A stretch of 64,000 nucleotides of DNA, from assembly GCF_900163865.1 (NCBI RefSeq), contig NZ_FUKU01000041.1, positions 1-64,000 on the forward strand, written 5' to 3'. The first letter of the stretch is position 1, and each line of letters opens with the position of its first letter. Positions 26,489 to 36,800 of this stretch are shown here, in pieces. The position numbers were made by a program, and so were the translations under genes. The DNA is from Sphingobacterium sp. JB170. GTDB taxonomy: Bacteria; Bacteroidota; Bacteroidia; Sphingobacteriales; Sphingobacteriaceae. The notes under the pieces were generated by a model. The model saw only the letters and a program-made list of their open reading frames with translations, did no database searches and had not been told where the DNA came from.

Positions 26489-29365
26489 ATGGTACAAGTC
26501 GAAAGTAATTCAAAGTTTAAACTCGTCTATTCTTTGGGGCGTCACCCCTATTTGGGGTTTCTCATTGAACCGCATATCGTATACCTCAATGCGAATGGAT
26601 CGTACTCTTTAAGTTATAAACGCATCTTCACAAACACAATTGGCGATTTCGCATCGGCGCTAGACAACGTCGATTACGAGCTAATTTCCTTATTAGATGA
26701 AATCGAACAAACACATATCATAAAATCCTATACCAAGCGCGCGATGCGTCCACTCGATTTTTTTGCCAAAAAATTCGACGCGACGATTTACGATTACATC
26801 CGTCCGCGCATTGAAAGCAGGCTTCTACAGGTGCTCAAAATGATCGGTGACAAACCGCTATTCCTTATGAGTAAAGACGGTTACCCGGCAGAGCAAGAGC
26901 TAAAAATTGCTGATGAACCCACCTCGGTGCTTTTTCATTTTCGCCGTGATGAGCTCGAAACACGCTACTTCCCGACGTTGCGCTACAAGGGAAATCGACT
27001 AGAGTTTATGTATAAAGAAGCCCAGTTAATCATCAACGAACAAGCGTGGATACTGCTTGAGAACACCCTTTATCACTTTAACAACGGCATAGAAGGTAAA
27101 AAACTGAGCCCCTTCCTAAATAAGCGCTATATCGCCGTGTCTCGCGAAACCGAATATAAGTACTTCAAAACCTTCGTTGCCGGCCTTATAGAAAAATATG
27201 ACGTCTATGCAGAAGGATTCGAGATAAAAACGCATAAAGAACAGGCTACGCCAATAATCAAACTCCTTTACACCTCACCCCAGGAGTCAACCCTAGAGCT
27301 GTTCTTTCAATATGACAAATACGAATTACCAGCGTTCTCCGTATCACCTATCACCGTAAGTCTCGAACACGACGTGGTCCTGGACGCCTATACTTTTCAC
27401 CGAATCAAACGATCCAGCGTCTGGGAAAAACACCAAGTCGAGTTTTTAAACTCGCTAGGACTCGTCCGCCAGGGCGAAATATTCAACAATCTTACACCCC
27501 TAGATGAACAGGAGTCGGTAATTTCCTGGCTCATGGCAAACCGAGCGAAACTTCAGAAAAAGGGCTTTGTGATTAAACAGACACAAGGAAAAACACATAT
27601 CTATCTGGGAAAAGCCTCGTTAGAGATAAATATTGAAGAGGGCAACGACTGGTTTGACATCCACGCTATTGCGCGCTTCGGTGAATTCGAAATACCGTTC
27701 ATCAACCTCCGTGATAATATCTTAAATAAGATCGCCACATTTACCCTTCCAAACGGCGAGGTTACATTTATCCCCGCGGAGTGGTTCGCTAAATACGCAC
27801 ACCTGTTTTACTTTAATACGCAAAAAGAAACGCTTCAAATCAGCAAAACCCACGTGGGACTGCTTCACGAAATATCCGAGAACACAGAAGTAACCTTTCA
27901 TCACAAGCTTGAAAAGCTCTCCGCGTTCGAGGCTATCGATGATGCTCCGCTGCCTAAAATATTTAATGGCGAGCTACGTCCCTATCAGCGTGCCGGGTAC
28001 AATTGGTTTTATTTTTTACAAAAATTTAGATTTGGCGGTTGCCTTGCCGACGACATGGGACTGGGCAAAACGGTTCAAACGCTTGCGTTGCTCCAACAAC
28101 AGCGCGAGACGTTGATCGTGACAGATCAAGCAAAGGTATCTTTACTTGTTCTTCCGACTTCCCTTCTATACAACTGGCAAAAGGAAGCCGAGAGATTCGC
28201 TCCCGAGTTGCGCCTTTATATCCATACCGGAAGCGGCCGGTTGCGCGATGCCTTCGGATTTTCACATTATGATCTGATTATTACGACCTACGGCATTGTA
28301 CGTAGCGATGAGGAAATGTTGAAAAAATTCTTTTTCAACTATATTATCCTCGACGAGAGTCAACATATAAAAAACCCGAGATCGAAATCCTTCAAGGCAA
28401 TCAAAACCTTAACCAGTCGAAATAAGCTCGCTCTTAGTGGTACACCCATCGAAAATTCGGTTGCAGATATCTGGTCGCAGATGCACTTCACCAACCCCGG
28501 TTTACTTGGCTCCTACAGCTTCTTTCAAAATGAATTTGTCGTTCCCATCGAGAAAAAAAAAGATGAAGAAAAAGCGGCTCGTTTGCAAACACTCATTAAA
28601 CCGTTCGTACTGCGACGAACCAAAGACCAAGTCGCGACTGAACTACCCGAAAAAACAGAGCAAATACTATTTTGTGAAATGGGTGAAGAGCAGGCCAATT
28701 ATTACGAAAACACGAAATCGGAATACCGAAATGCACTTTTAGATATCACACTATCCGGGCATGCCAAGGGCAATCAAATCATACTCCTACAGGGGCTCAC
28801 CAAGCTCCGACAAATAGCGAATCACCCCAAGATGATCGAGCGTGACCAGGAGTTACCATCGGGTAAATTTGATGCGGTTAATGAAATGCTCGATTCCATC
28901 ATCGCGGAAAAACACAAGGTGCTGATCTTTTCTCAATTTGTGAAGCATTTAACGCTCTTCCGCGATCATTTTGAAGAAAGCAATATTAAATATGCCTATC
29001 TCGACGGGAGCACTAAAGATCGAGCCGCGGCGGTTAATGGGTTCAAAGAAGGATCAGACATTCAAATCTTTTTAATATCCATAAAAGCAGGCGGGGTAGG
29101 CTTAAACCTCACTGAGGCCGACTACGTGTTTATACTTGACCCTTGGTGGAACCCTGCCGTGGAGCAGCAGGCCATTGATAGATCACATCGCATTGGGCAG
29201 ACCAAAAACGTCTTTATTTACAAATTCATCACAAAAGACACTGTCGAAGAAAAAATCCTTGCCTTGCAAAATAAAAAGAAAGCGCTGTCTGCCGCTCTCA
29301 TTACAACAGAAGAAAGCTTCATCAAATCGCTCTCTGCAGAAGATATTCGCGAATTACTCCGCTAA
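26489..29365 (+). CDS. SNF2-family DNA/RNA-dependent ATPase (DEAD/DEAH box helicase)
   Basis: This 958 aa ATPase remodels nucleoprotein complexes. The N-terminal 450 residues are a Bacteroidetes-type accessory region without recognised motifs. The Snf2 core starts near residue 495 (LRPYQRAGYNWFYFL). Walker A is DDMGLGKT with Lys527. The Walker B variant DESQ (Asp622-Glu623) replaces DEAH, and LSGTPIENSV is motif III. The C-terminal helicase lobe has VLIFSQF, SIKAGGVGLNL and DRSHRIGQ. The last 4 bases overlap the stop codon of the convergent pigment-operon ligase gene. Confidence 0.93.
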   Translation: MVQVESNSKFKLVYSLGRHPYLGFLIEPHIVYLNANGSYSLSYKRIFTNTIGDFASALDNVDYELISLLDEIEQTHIIKSYTKRAMRPLDFFAKKFDATIYDYIRPRIESRLLQVLKMIGDKPLFLMSKDGYPAEQELKIADEPTSVLFHFRRDELETRYFPTLRYKGNRLEFMYKEAQLIINEQAWILLENTLYHFNNGIEGKKLSPFLNKRYIAVSRETEYKYFKTFVAGLIEKYDVYAEGFEIKTHKEQATPIIKLLYTSPQESTLELFFQYDKYELPAFSVSPITVSLEHDVVLDAYTFHRIKRSSVWEKHQVEFLNSLGLVRQGEIFNNLTPLDEQESVISWLMANRAKLQKKGFVIKQTQGKTHIYLGKASLEINIEEGNDWFDIHAIARFGEFEIPFINLRDNILNKIATFTLPNGEVTFIPAEWFAKYAHLFYFNTQKETLQISKTHVGLLHEISENTEVTFHHKLEKLSAFEAIDDAPLPKIFNGELRPYQRAGYNWFYFLQKFRFGGCLADDMGLGKTVQTLALLQQQRETLIVTDQAKVSLLVLPTSLLYNWQKEAERFAPELRLYIHTGSGRLRDAFGFSHYDLIITTYGIVRSDEEMLKKFFFNYIILDESQHIKNPRSKSFKAIKTLTSRNKLALSGTPIENSVADIWSQMHFTNPGLLGSYSFFQNEFVVPIEKKKDEEKAARLQTLIKPFVLRRTKDQVATELPEKTEQILFCEMGEEQANYYENTKSEYRNALLDITLSGHAKGNQIILLQGLTKLRQIANHPKMIERDQELPSGKFDAVNEMLDSIIAEKHKVLIFSQFVKHLTLFRDHFEESNIKYAYLDGSTKDRAAAVNGFKEGSDIQIFLISIKAGGVGLNLTEADYVFILDPWWNPAVEQQAIDRSHRIGQTKNVFIYKFITKDTVEEKILALQNKKKALSAALITTEESFIKSLSAEDIRELLR

Positions 29366-30648
29366 CAGTTCATCTTGCGGCGATCGATAAAAGTAATGGG
29401 CTTGCGACTCATGGAATCGAATATGACTTTTTGAAGGTCCTCGGCGGATCGCCATTCCACACTTGGTGCCACGCGTAACTTCGCGCGAAAAAGGTCTTTA
29501 ATTTGCTGCAACATCCGCTCGCTCGGTTGTCGCGCACTGACGAAAATCATAATCTCGTCCGTACCGATATCATTTTGGCTTATCTCAATAAGATGATGCT
29601 CTAGATCAGGAAACCCCGTCAATAGATCATGCATTGCCGGGGGAAACAAAGTCGTCCCTTTGTATTTAATCATATGTTGTTTGCGTCCTTCCACGGGACC
29701 TATACGGTAGCTTTCGCACCCGCAGGCGCAGGGCTCACTATGACGGCGCACAATATCGCCTGTCTTAAAACGCAAAAGTGGGACACCTTGGATGCCTAGC
29801 GGAGTCACAACAAGTTCGCCCGGTTGTCCCTCCTCCACAGGCCGTTCGTCCTCATCCAGTACCTCTGTAATTATCAAGTCTTCATGCAAATGCCCGCCCA
29901 TGAAAGCCTCGCATTCAGTAAAAGCCGATCCCATTTCTGTCGAGGCGTAGGTGGAAAAAAGCTCAATTGGCCACTTCTCCTTGATCCGCTGGGCAAGCAT
30001 ATTATCCTTGAATGATGCATCACGCAAAGATTCTCCAATGCACAACACCGCCTCAACGCTACTACCGCGATAATCAATTTGCTGTTTCTCGGCATATTCA
30101 ATCATCTTTAAAAGAAATGAAGGGACAGCGATAAGAAAACGGGGCGCATGCTGAAGAATAGAGTCCCACTGCATCTGCGGAATACCTGACCCCACCCGTA
30201 GAACGCCAGCGCCGAGTTTACGCAGGCCCAGAAAATAAGCCAAACCGGCCATAAACCGCCGGTCTAGGGTTGTCATGAGCTGTACAATATCTCCTTTTTG
30301 CACACCTATGCGACGAAATGAGCGCATCTCATTGTATGCTAATCGTTCAAGATCGGCCTCCGTAAGGCCGAAGGTAACAGGTTTGCCAAGTGTTCCCGAG
30401 GTGGAACAGTAGTCTATAATCTCGCTCTTGGGCGTGCAGAAAAAATCAGCGTTGAATTGTTGCACATCGTCTTTACTAGTGGTGGGTATGCGCAAAAGAT
30501 CTTCTATCGTATTGATGGTTTTTATATCAATACCATGCTTCTCAAAGACCCTACAATAATAAGGAGAGTGTTCACTTAAATACAGCAGTTGTCTACGCAA
30601 AAGTTCTTCTTGGTAGGCTTTAATCTCAAAAGGGGGTTGCCGTTCCAT
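29362..30648 (-). CDS. PaaK-like AMP-forming CoA/ACP ligase, last gene of the pigment operon
   Basis: This 428 aa adenylating enzyme resembles phenylacetate-CoA ligase and coenzyme F390 synthetase. Motifs are the P-loop YCSTSGTLGKPV, the ATEM-like YASTEMGSAF, and TGDIVRR with the Cys-rich CACGCESY. In flexirubin clusters it is the prime candidate for activating 4-coumarate from the ammonia-lyase as the starter unit (inference). The ATG at 30648 has GGAAGGAAAG upstream and avoids overlap with the previous gene; ATG at 30666 is an alternative. Its stop overlaps the convergent helicase stop. Confidence 0.88.
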   Translation of the reverse strand: MERQPPFEIKAYQEELLRRQLLYLSEHSPYYCRVFEKHGIDIKTINTIEDLLRIPTTSKDDVQQFNADFFCTPKSEIIDYCSTSGTLGKPVTFGLTEADLERLAYNEMRSFRRIGVQKGDIVQLMTTLDRRFMAGLAYFLGLRKLGAGVLRVGSGIPQMQWDSILQHAPRFLIAVPSFLLKMIEYAEKQQIDYRGSSVEAVLCIGESLRDASFKDNMLAQRIKEKWPIELFSTYASTEMGSAFTECEAFMGGHLHEDLIITEVLDEDERPVEEGQPGELVVTPLGIQGVPLLRFKTGDIVRRHSEPCACGCESYRIGPVEGRKQHMIKYKGTTLFPPAMHDLLTGFPDLEHHLIEISQNDIGTDEIMIFVSARQPSERMLQQIKDLFRAKLRVAPSVEWRSAEDLQKVIFDSMSRKPITFIDRRKMNC

Positions 30649-30650
30649 TA

Positions 30651-32315
30651 CTATCTTTCCTTCCATCTTTTGGTCGCTTTTTTTAACTGTCTCTGTATCT
30701 CAGTTTTAATTTGTGCACTGGGCAATACTTTACCGCTGGCTAAACTATAAAATTTTTCTGCATTGGGATAATCTTTTTGGAGATAAAAAAGCCGCCCTGC
30801 AACATAATACCCCAGCCATAAGTCAGGATTCAAGTCGATATATTCTTGCAGTTCACGCGCACTCACCGAAGGATCTTCCCGATCGATCAGGTCAAGATAC
30901 GAAGCGGAAAGACGCCGAAACACCTTAAAATCAGCATACTGATCGCTTGCAACAAGAGGATCCGCAGAGATAGCCAGCGAATCAATTCCACGTCCTTTCT
31001 CGGCTTGCCAAGGCTTATCAAAAATTTCTTTCAGATCATATGCTTTAAAAGCCCCCATTTGCCCAGGCGCACTCGATACATAAACCAATCGGTCTTCGGG
31101 TTGGAAAATTATGCCATGATGTGCCAGCATATGGTTTAAACTCTTATCGTTACCCAACCCCAATTTCTCACAATGCTGACCGTCGGTATTCCGCAAAATC
31201 GACGCCGCTCTTTCCGGCGTTAGCCTGTCCATAGTATCCAGCAACGACTGTAGTTTTTCAAAACGATAGAACGAGTGACTATCGTGAATATTTTTGCGAT
31301 TTCGGCTATCGTCTCCCAGCAACTTGCCTTGAAAATGATTCGTGGAGAGCAGCCGGCTACCCGTGGCTTCCACCACGTCGATCTTTCTCGGAGTGATCTC
31401 CACAAGAACCGCCTTTTCATCGTATGCGCTGCTAATCATCAACGATTCCGAGACAAAAACTTTTTTCCGCTTTAGAATCTCAACCGCTTGTTGAATATTA
31501 GCGGCGTATTGGAGCACTTCGCGCGCAACGATCGAAATAGGCGTGCGTGCGGACCAGGGGATGGACGACTTTCCTGCATTGAGCGTGATGGTCAGCCCCT
31601 GCCGGTTCATTCCTGAAAGTACTCCGATCATTCCCGGCCAGGAGACCGACACGTACGGGTAGCCTTCATCAGGCTTCACAAAATAGATTACCTTCTGTTT
31701 TGCAAAATCATCGTTCATATAAAAATCCAGGTTACGCGCTACCAATAGCTTCCCATCACGGGTATTCCCGCCCCAGACAGCAAAAGAAGAACAACCTACC
31801 ATCGCCAAATCCTCCAACACGTGACCAATATCGTGCGCGCCATGCATCCATAAGGTACGTTGGTACGGGCTTCCCAGGTAATTGTAAGTCGTATCTAAAA
31901 AATTGGAAAGCGTATATATCTCTTTTAAGTATTCCTGGGGAATATCCTTATCGAGTTTCCTGTTGTACCAGCTCAAAAAACGCATAATTCTTTTCTGCTT
32001 TCTTCTGGAGGGCACCAGTTCGAATAATTTCGATGCAAATATCTCTTCTTGCTGCCGGTATAGATCGCGCGAGAGCAACCCTATTTTCGTCCCAATTACC
32101 TCCGGACTGCCGTGCACATACAACTCCCAGTTCCCCAGATCATTTTTTACCATGTAATCGTCTCCCGACCGCATTAAAAAGTCGGTTTTCGCCAAGGGCG
32201 AATCAACCAAAACACGATTTATACGTTGCTGGTTCAAGGAAAGAGGGATTTTCGGTGACCGGCATGCACTGACAAGCAACAAGCTGGTTGCAACCAAAAC
32301 ACTAAATCGTAACAT
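30651..32315 (-). CDS. C45-type Ntn-hydrolase/acyltransferase lipoprotein
   Basis: This 554 aa protein begins with a lipoprotein signal (VLVATSLLLVSAC, Cys18), placing it on a membrane surface. The Ntn-hydrolase domain starts at Cys175 in MVGCSSFAVWGG, the likely autoproteolytic N-terminal nucleophile. It is followed by RNLDFY and GLTITLNAG, as in acyl-CoA:6-aminopenicillanic acid acyltransferase and other C45 peptidases. The C-terminal 60 residues are TPR-like. It overlaps the FAD oxidoreductase gene by 14 bases. In this context it could acylate or hydrolyse a pigment intermediate outside the cytoplasm; that role is inferred. Confidence 0.82.
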   Translation of the reverse strand: MLRFSVLVATSLLLVSACRSPKIPLSLNQQRINRVLVDSPLAKTDFLMRSGDDYMVKNDLGNWELYVHGSPEVIGTKIGLLSRDLYRQQEEIFASKLFELVPSRRKQKRIMRFLSWYNRKLDKDIPQEYLKEIYTLSNFLDTTYNYLGSPYQRTLWMHGAHDIGHVLEDLAMVGCSSFAVWGGNTRDGKLLVARNLDFYMNDDFAKQKVIYFVKPDEGYPYVSVSWPGMIGVLSGMNRQGLTITLNAGKSSIPWSARTPISIVAREVLQYAANIQQAVEILKRKKVFVSESLMISSAYDEKAVLVEITPRKIDVVEATGSRLLSTNHFQGKLLGDDSRNRKNIHDSHSFYRFEKLQSLLDTMDRLTPERAASILRNTDGQHCEKLGLGNDKSLNHMLAHHGIIFQPEDRLVYVSSAPGQMGAFKAYDLKEIFDKPWQAEKGRGIDSLAISADPLVASDQYADFKVFRRLSASYLDLIDREDPSVSARELQEYIDLNPDLWLGYYVAGRLFYLQKDYPNAEKFYSLASGKVLPSAQIKTEIQRQLKKATKRWKER

Positions 32316-33834
32316 CCGTCTCCCTCCTTATTTTTTCAAACAAATAGGATTTGCCTAAAATTTCGCCGCAGGTGGCAACTGCACCGATCGTAACGCCCAA
32401 CACGCCGTGCATTGCGATCGCGTGGCCTGTAAAAAATAAATTATCGATCTTCGTGCTCGGGGAAATATAAGTCTTCAGAGGGGCGTCCGCCAGCTTGCGA
32501 TGGCCGTATAAATTCCCTTGATACATCCCGATATAATCGCGATAAGAAAGCGGTGTGGATACATAAGTATTTCTCACAGCGTCATTCAATCCCGGCAACG
32601 CGCCCGAAACCACATCCAGGAGAATTTGCGCTTTCAGCTGCTTAAACCGCTTATATCCCGACCCACGATCATCCTGCTGCACAACGGTACGGTGACTGTG
32701 TTGCCAAACCTTCACCTCATCGAAATGCATATAGGTCAATATAGTTAAAGTATCTGCATACCCCTGATGTGAAGGATCTTCGGTCATCGACACCATAAAC
32801 ATTGCGGGCCAATCTTTTGACTCATAACTGCTCGCCGTCCAAACCGAATCGGTGTCGCTATGCCCGTACAGGTTATAATCAATATATTTGAGCGTCTGGG
32901 GCTGCAAAACCACATGCAGGCTAAAAGCCGATGTGGTAACTTCAAGGTTTTGTATTCGCTTGACAAAGGATGAACGAAAGTGTGTCTCACCTGCCATCGC
33001 AATGGACACTCGGGGATCCAGGTTGCTAATAAACATGTCTGCATAATACCGATTCCCTTGCTTTGTCATTATACTCTCAACGCGGCCATTATTCACCTGC
33101 ATAGCGGTGACCTCTTCGCGCTTAACGGCATGCCCACCATGTTTACGCAGTTCTTTAATTAACAATTTCGCAATCTGACTCCCGCCTTTATTACAGCGAT
33201 AAGCACTCTGCAAGTACGAATTGACGGTCAGCGCATGAACATAAAACGGCGTATCCTCACCACTGCCGGCATACAAGAAATTTGTTCCAATCAACACCGC
33301 CCGTAAAACCGGGTCATTTGTGAGCTGCGCAAAATATTCTTTCACTCCTCGCTGCATAACCTGTTTTTCATAACCCTCGTGCACTTGCAAATTGTATAGT
33401 GGGAATGCCGCGCATGTGGACTGGAGATCTTTGACATACTGTTCAAGAGCTTCAGCTTGGTTAGGGAAATACGCGCAAAGATGCCTTATAAAAGCATCGT
33501 ACCCTTGCGCTATAGGATAAGAGGTATCAGTATGCTCAAAATATACTTTGTCAAAAACCTCCGGCATAATTTCCAAATCAAGCTCGGAGATAATTCCTAA
33601 GTAAGAAAAATAACGGTATAGGTTTTGCCCCTTAGAAAGTCCTCCTAAATAATGAACGCCGGTATCAAATATCTTTTTCTCACGCGAAAAGGTCTGTAGG
33701 TTTCCGCCAAACTGATTATTCTTTTCGATAACACACACCCGCTTACCCTCTTTAGCAAGAATAACCGCAGAAACGAGTCCTCCTAAGCCACTGCCAATAA
33801 CCAGAGCATCATATATTGGATTTTGATCAATCAT
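32302..33834 (-). CDS. CrtI/phytoene-desaturase-like FAD oxidoreductase
   Basis: This 510 aa protein has a dinucleotide-binding fold at the N-terminus (VIGSGLGGLVSAVILAKEGK) and EKNNQFGGNLQTF typical of the desaturase/retinol saturase superfamily. The C-terminal FAD motif is FFTGHAIAMHGVLGVTIGAV. No phytoene synthase or other carotenoid gene is nearby. It overlaps its neighbours by 4 and 14 bases. The substrate is therefore likely a polyene or resorcinol intermediate of the pigment, to be desaturated or oxidised. The precise reaction is unknown. Confidence 0.85.
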   Translation of the reverse strand: MIDQNPIYDALVIGSGLGGLVSAVILAKEGKRVCVIEKNNQFGGNLQTFSREKKIFDTGVHYLGGLSKGQNLYRYFSYLGIISELDLEIMPEVFDKVYFEHTDTSYPIAQGYDAFIRHLCAYFPNQAEALEQYVKDLQSTCAAFPLYNLQVHEGYEKQVMQRGVKEYFAQLTNDPVLRAVLIGTNFLYAGSGEDTPFYVHALTVNSYLQSAYRCNKGGSQIAKLLIKELRKHGGHAVKREEVTAMQVNNGRVESIMTKQGNRYYADMFISNLDPRVSIAMAGETHFRSSFVKRIQNLEVTTSAFSLHVVLQPQTLKYIDYNLYGHSDTDSVWTASSYESKDWPAMFMVSMTEDPSHQGYADTLTILTYMHFDEVKVWQHSHRTVVQQDDRGSGYKRFKQLKAQILLDVVSGALPGLNDAVRNTYVSTPLSYRDYIGMYQGNLYGHRKLADAPLKTYISPSTKIDNLFFTGHAIAMHGVLGVTIGAVATCGEILGKSYLFEKIRRETDVTI

Positions 33835-36800
33835 TTGATATAATGGAACACGCTTGTTGAAACACGATCTTCAGTCCACCCTTCTTCAATAAGCTTAACC
33901 TCCCGCCTAAAGGTAAATATTTCCAAGAAGGTGCGCAACTGTGCCAGGGGCAGATCTGAACCCGTTAAATGTGGATGTACGACCGCCACCTTTGTAGGAC
34001 ACGATTCAGTAGATTCAATAAACCGCACTTTACGGTGTACGCCCCAGTAAATACTTTGTGCAATAGCCTTGCCCTGCGGGCGGGCAATAACGCCATAAAT
34101 TTTTCTACGCCCGTTTTTCAATGACAAAAGGTAATCCAACTCGCCGACCGTGTCGGAAAAATGCGTCACTGCCAATTGGGATATCAGCAATCGATCTACT
34201 TGGTGATAAAGGGACTGAAAACGCACTAAGCTTTCCTTTACCTGCTTTTGAATCGAGCTATGTTTATAACGGTAAGCAAGCAACAGCTTCTTCTGGAAAT
34301 ACTCGGCACCGTGTTCTTGGGCGCGATAGCTGGCATACTGCGCTCGAAAAAAATGCAATATACGCTTACCGCGCTCCCTATACCCCTGACCAAAGCTCGC
34401 ATCTAAAGGCTTTATACGCTGTCCAACGATCCGTGTTAACGCCCCCTGATAAATAAGGCTATCTCCCTTGGGTAGCACATCCCCATTTCCAAGAAGGTAT
34501 ACAGGCAATATCTCAAGATCTAACTGCTCGGCTAAAAAGAAAGCCCCTTTATGAAATCGGTGTACCTCATTATCCAAAGAACGTGTTCCTTCTGGAAAAA
34601 TGATCAACGAATAGCCTTCAGTGACCTTACTACGCAGCTCTTGCAAACCAACATCAAGGCCCCTACTCACGGGATACGCCCCCAGCAGGCGTACGGCGGG
34701 TCCAAAAACAGGGGAATTCCAAACCCAATCGTTTACTAAGAAAACACTTTTTGGGACAAGTGTCGCTAGCGACAGGGTATCCAGAAAAGAACTGTGATTC
34801 GCAATAATGATCGAAGGGCTCTGAAATGTTTCTTCATGGGAGTTTACGGTTTTGCGGCGCACACGAGGATACAAGCAGAGCACGGAGTTCATAAACCAAA
34901 TGATTAACCCGCGAAATAATTTTTCTTTAGCCTGCTTTGCCATTGGCAAAAGAGAAAGAATGGTTACGCCAAACACGGAAATCAAAAAACTTCCTATTCC
35001 ATAATAGGCAAAGAATATAATGGAGCATATTAATTGAGCGATGGTAAAAGGTGATCGTCCTTTTTTAGCACGACCAGAAATAAAAAACCGAAACAGCATC
35101 GGATAAAACACAAATGTAATGATCACTGCTGCGAAGACGCCGATGAGCGAAACAGAAGCGATCGAGAGCAACGCAGGATGCTTCGCAAAAATAAGTGCGC
35201 CTATGGCAAGCACCGTGGTAAGTACCGCAAGTAAAATGGATGTGCGGTAGGTTTGTAGCTCATCTTTTCCCGTGCTATACTGCTGCTGTAATGCCGCGGT
35301 CATAAAAATACTGAAGTCGACGCCATGGCCAAAAACCAATGTACAGACGATCGCGCTAAAAATGTTAAATTCCAACCCAAAGAGTCCCATCAAACCCGCG
35401 GTGACTAAGCCCGTAAGGCCGATCGGAATAGCACTGAGCAAAACCAGCTCGATCTTATTGAAGAAAACCCACAGTATCAAAAGAACGGCGATAAACGAAT
35501 AGCCAACAAGCCGGTTAAAATCATCACGCAGCTGTCCGAGGAACGTTTCATTAAGATGCTGTCGATCAATAACAAGCACATTATGATCGTGGCTTACCTT
35601 TTCGATAAAGGCATCTTTGTTCGCGTAAGGTAATTTAATAAGCGTCGATATCGTGTAAAAGCCGTCCCGATTGGTAATATAATCCGTAAAACCGGGTAGC
35701 GAAAAGCTTCGGTAATGTGTAAAATCCAATGGTTTGAACTTCGAATCTAACAGTTCTAAAAAAGATTGGTGGGCACCCGGAGCAAAACCAAAGCGATCCT
35801 CCTCTTGCCTTAAGGCCCCCTCGAGCGTCTGTTTCCGCTCCGTAGTCCAAAACTCGTCCCACGCTCGTATCTTTTGCTCTTGTGCTAATTTTGATAACGG
35901 TAGAAAGTGAAACCCTTGGTAGGCCGTTATATGACCCTTTTGATGTTCCCGTTCCACCGTTCTCAGCAAACTGTCGGCACTGCGTGAGGCGTGTTCAAAA
36001 TTGTCACCAGTAGTCACCAAATACAAAGATTTTGTGGCACCAAAAGTAAAACTATCAAGCTTGCTTTCGACAGTTTTTAGATTCGAGGGCACGAAGTTTA
36101 GATCTGCAATATTGTTATTAAAAGACACGCGCCCACTGCTAAACACACTTACGACAATTAAGAGCAAACAAAACACAATCAAAACCTTGCTACGTTCAAA
36201 TGGGAACGACGCAATTTTGTCGATCACGCTACTATGCTTTAACTGTTCTTTAGGATGGTACAGATGGGGAATGATCAACAACGAAAAAACAGCGGAGGAA
36301 AATATACATATTGAAGCGAAAATACCTAGATCCACCAAGGCGCTGGAATGAACAAATAATAAACATAAAAAGGCGAGTGCGTTACATGCACCACTCATAA
36401 GTACAGGGCGCGTCAATTCCTGAAAAACAGCCTTGGGGTCCGCCGACTTCTTGTAATGCGTTAATAGGTGCAAGGCAAAGTCAATTGTTATACCGATCAA
36501 CACCGCGGCAACACTCAACGATATTGCCGAAATGACTGGCTTATACAGGTATAGACAGGCTAGGGCGAATATTGCAGCAAAGACGCTCGGAATAAAAACC
36601 AACAAAGGTATATAGATCCGTCGATAGAACATCACAAGTAGTACCATTAGCACACTCATTGAAATAACGACCGTCGTAGAAATATCTTTTTTTATTTGCT
36701 TCGCATTCGCCACGGCGACAAAGGGTGCTCCATAGTAAGAAACCGCCGCCCGTCCCTGGTACTGCTCGTTGAGTCGCCTTTTTAGTCCATTCAAGCGGTC

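Noticed and set aside
32302..33834. Phytoene desaturase of a carotenoid cluster
   Set aside because: No phytoene synthase, cyclase or ketolase lies in the window, and the gene is embedded in the aryl polyene operon.
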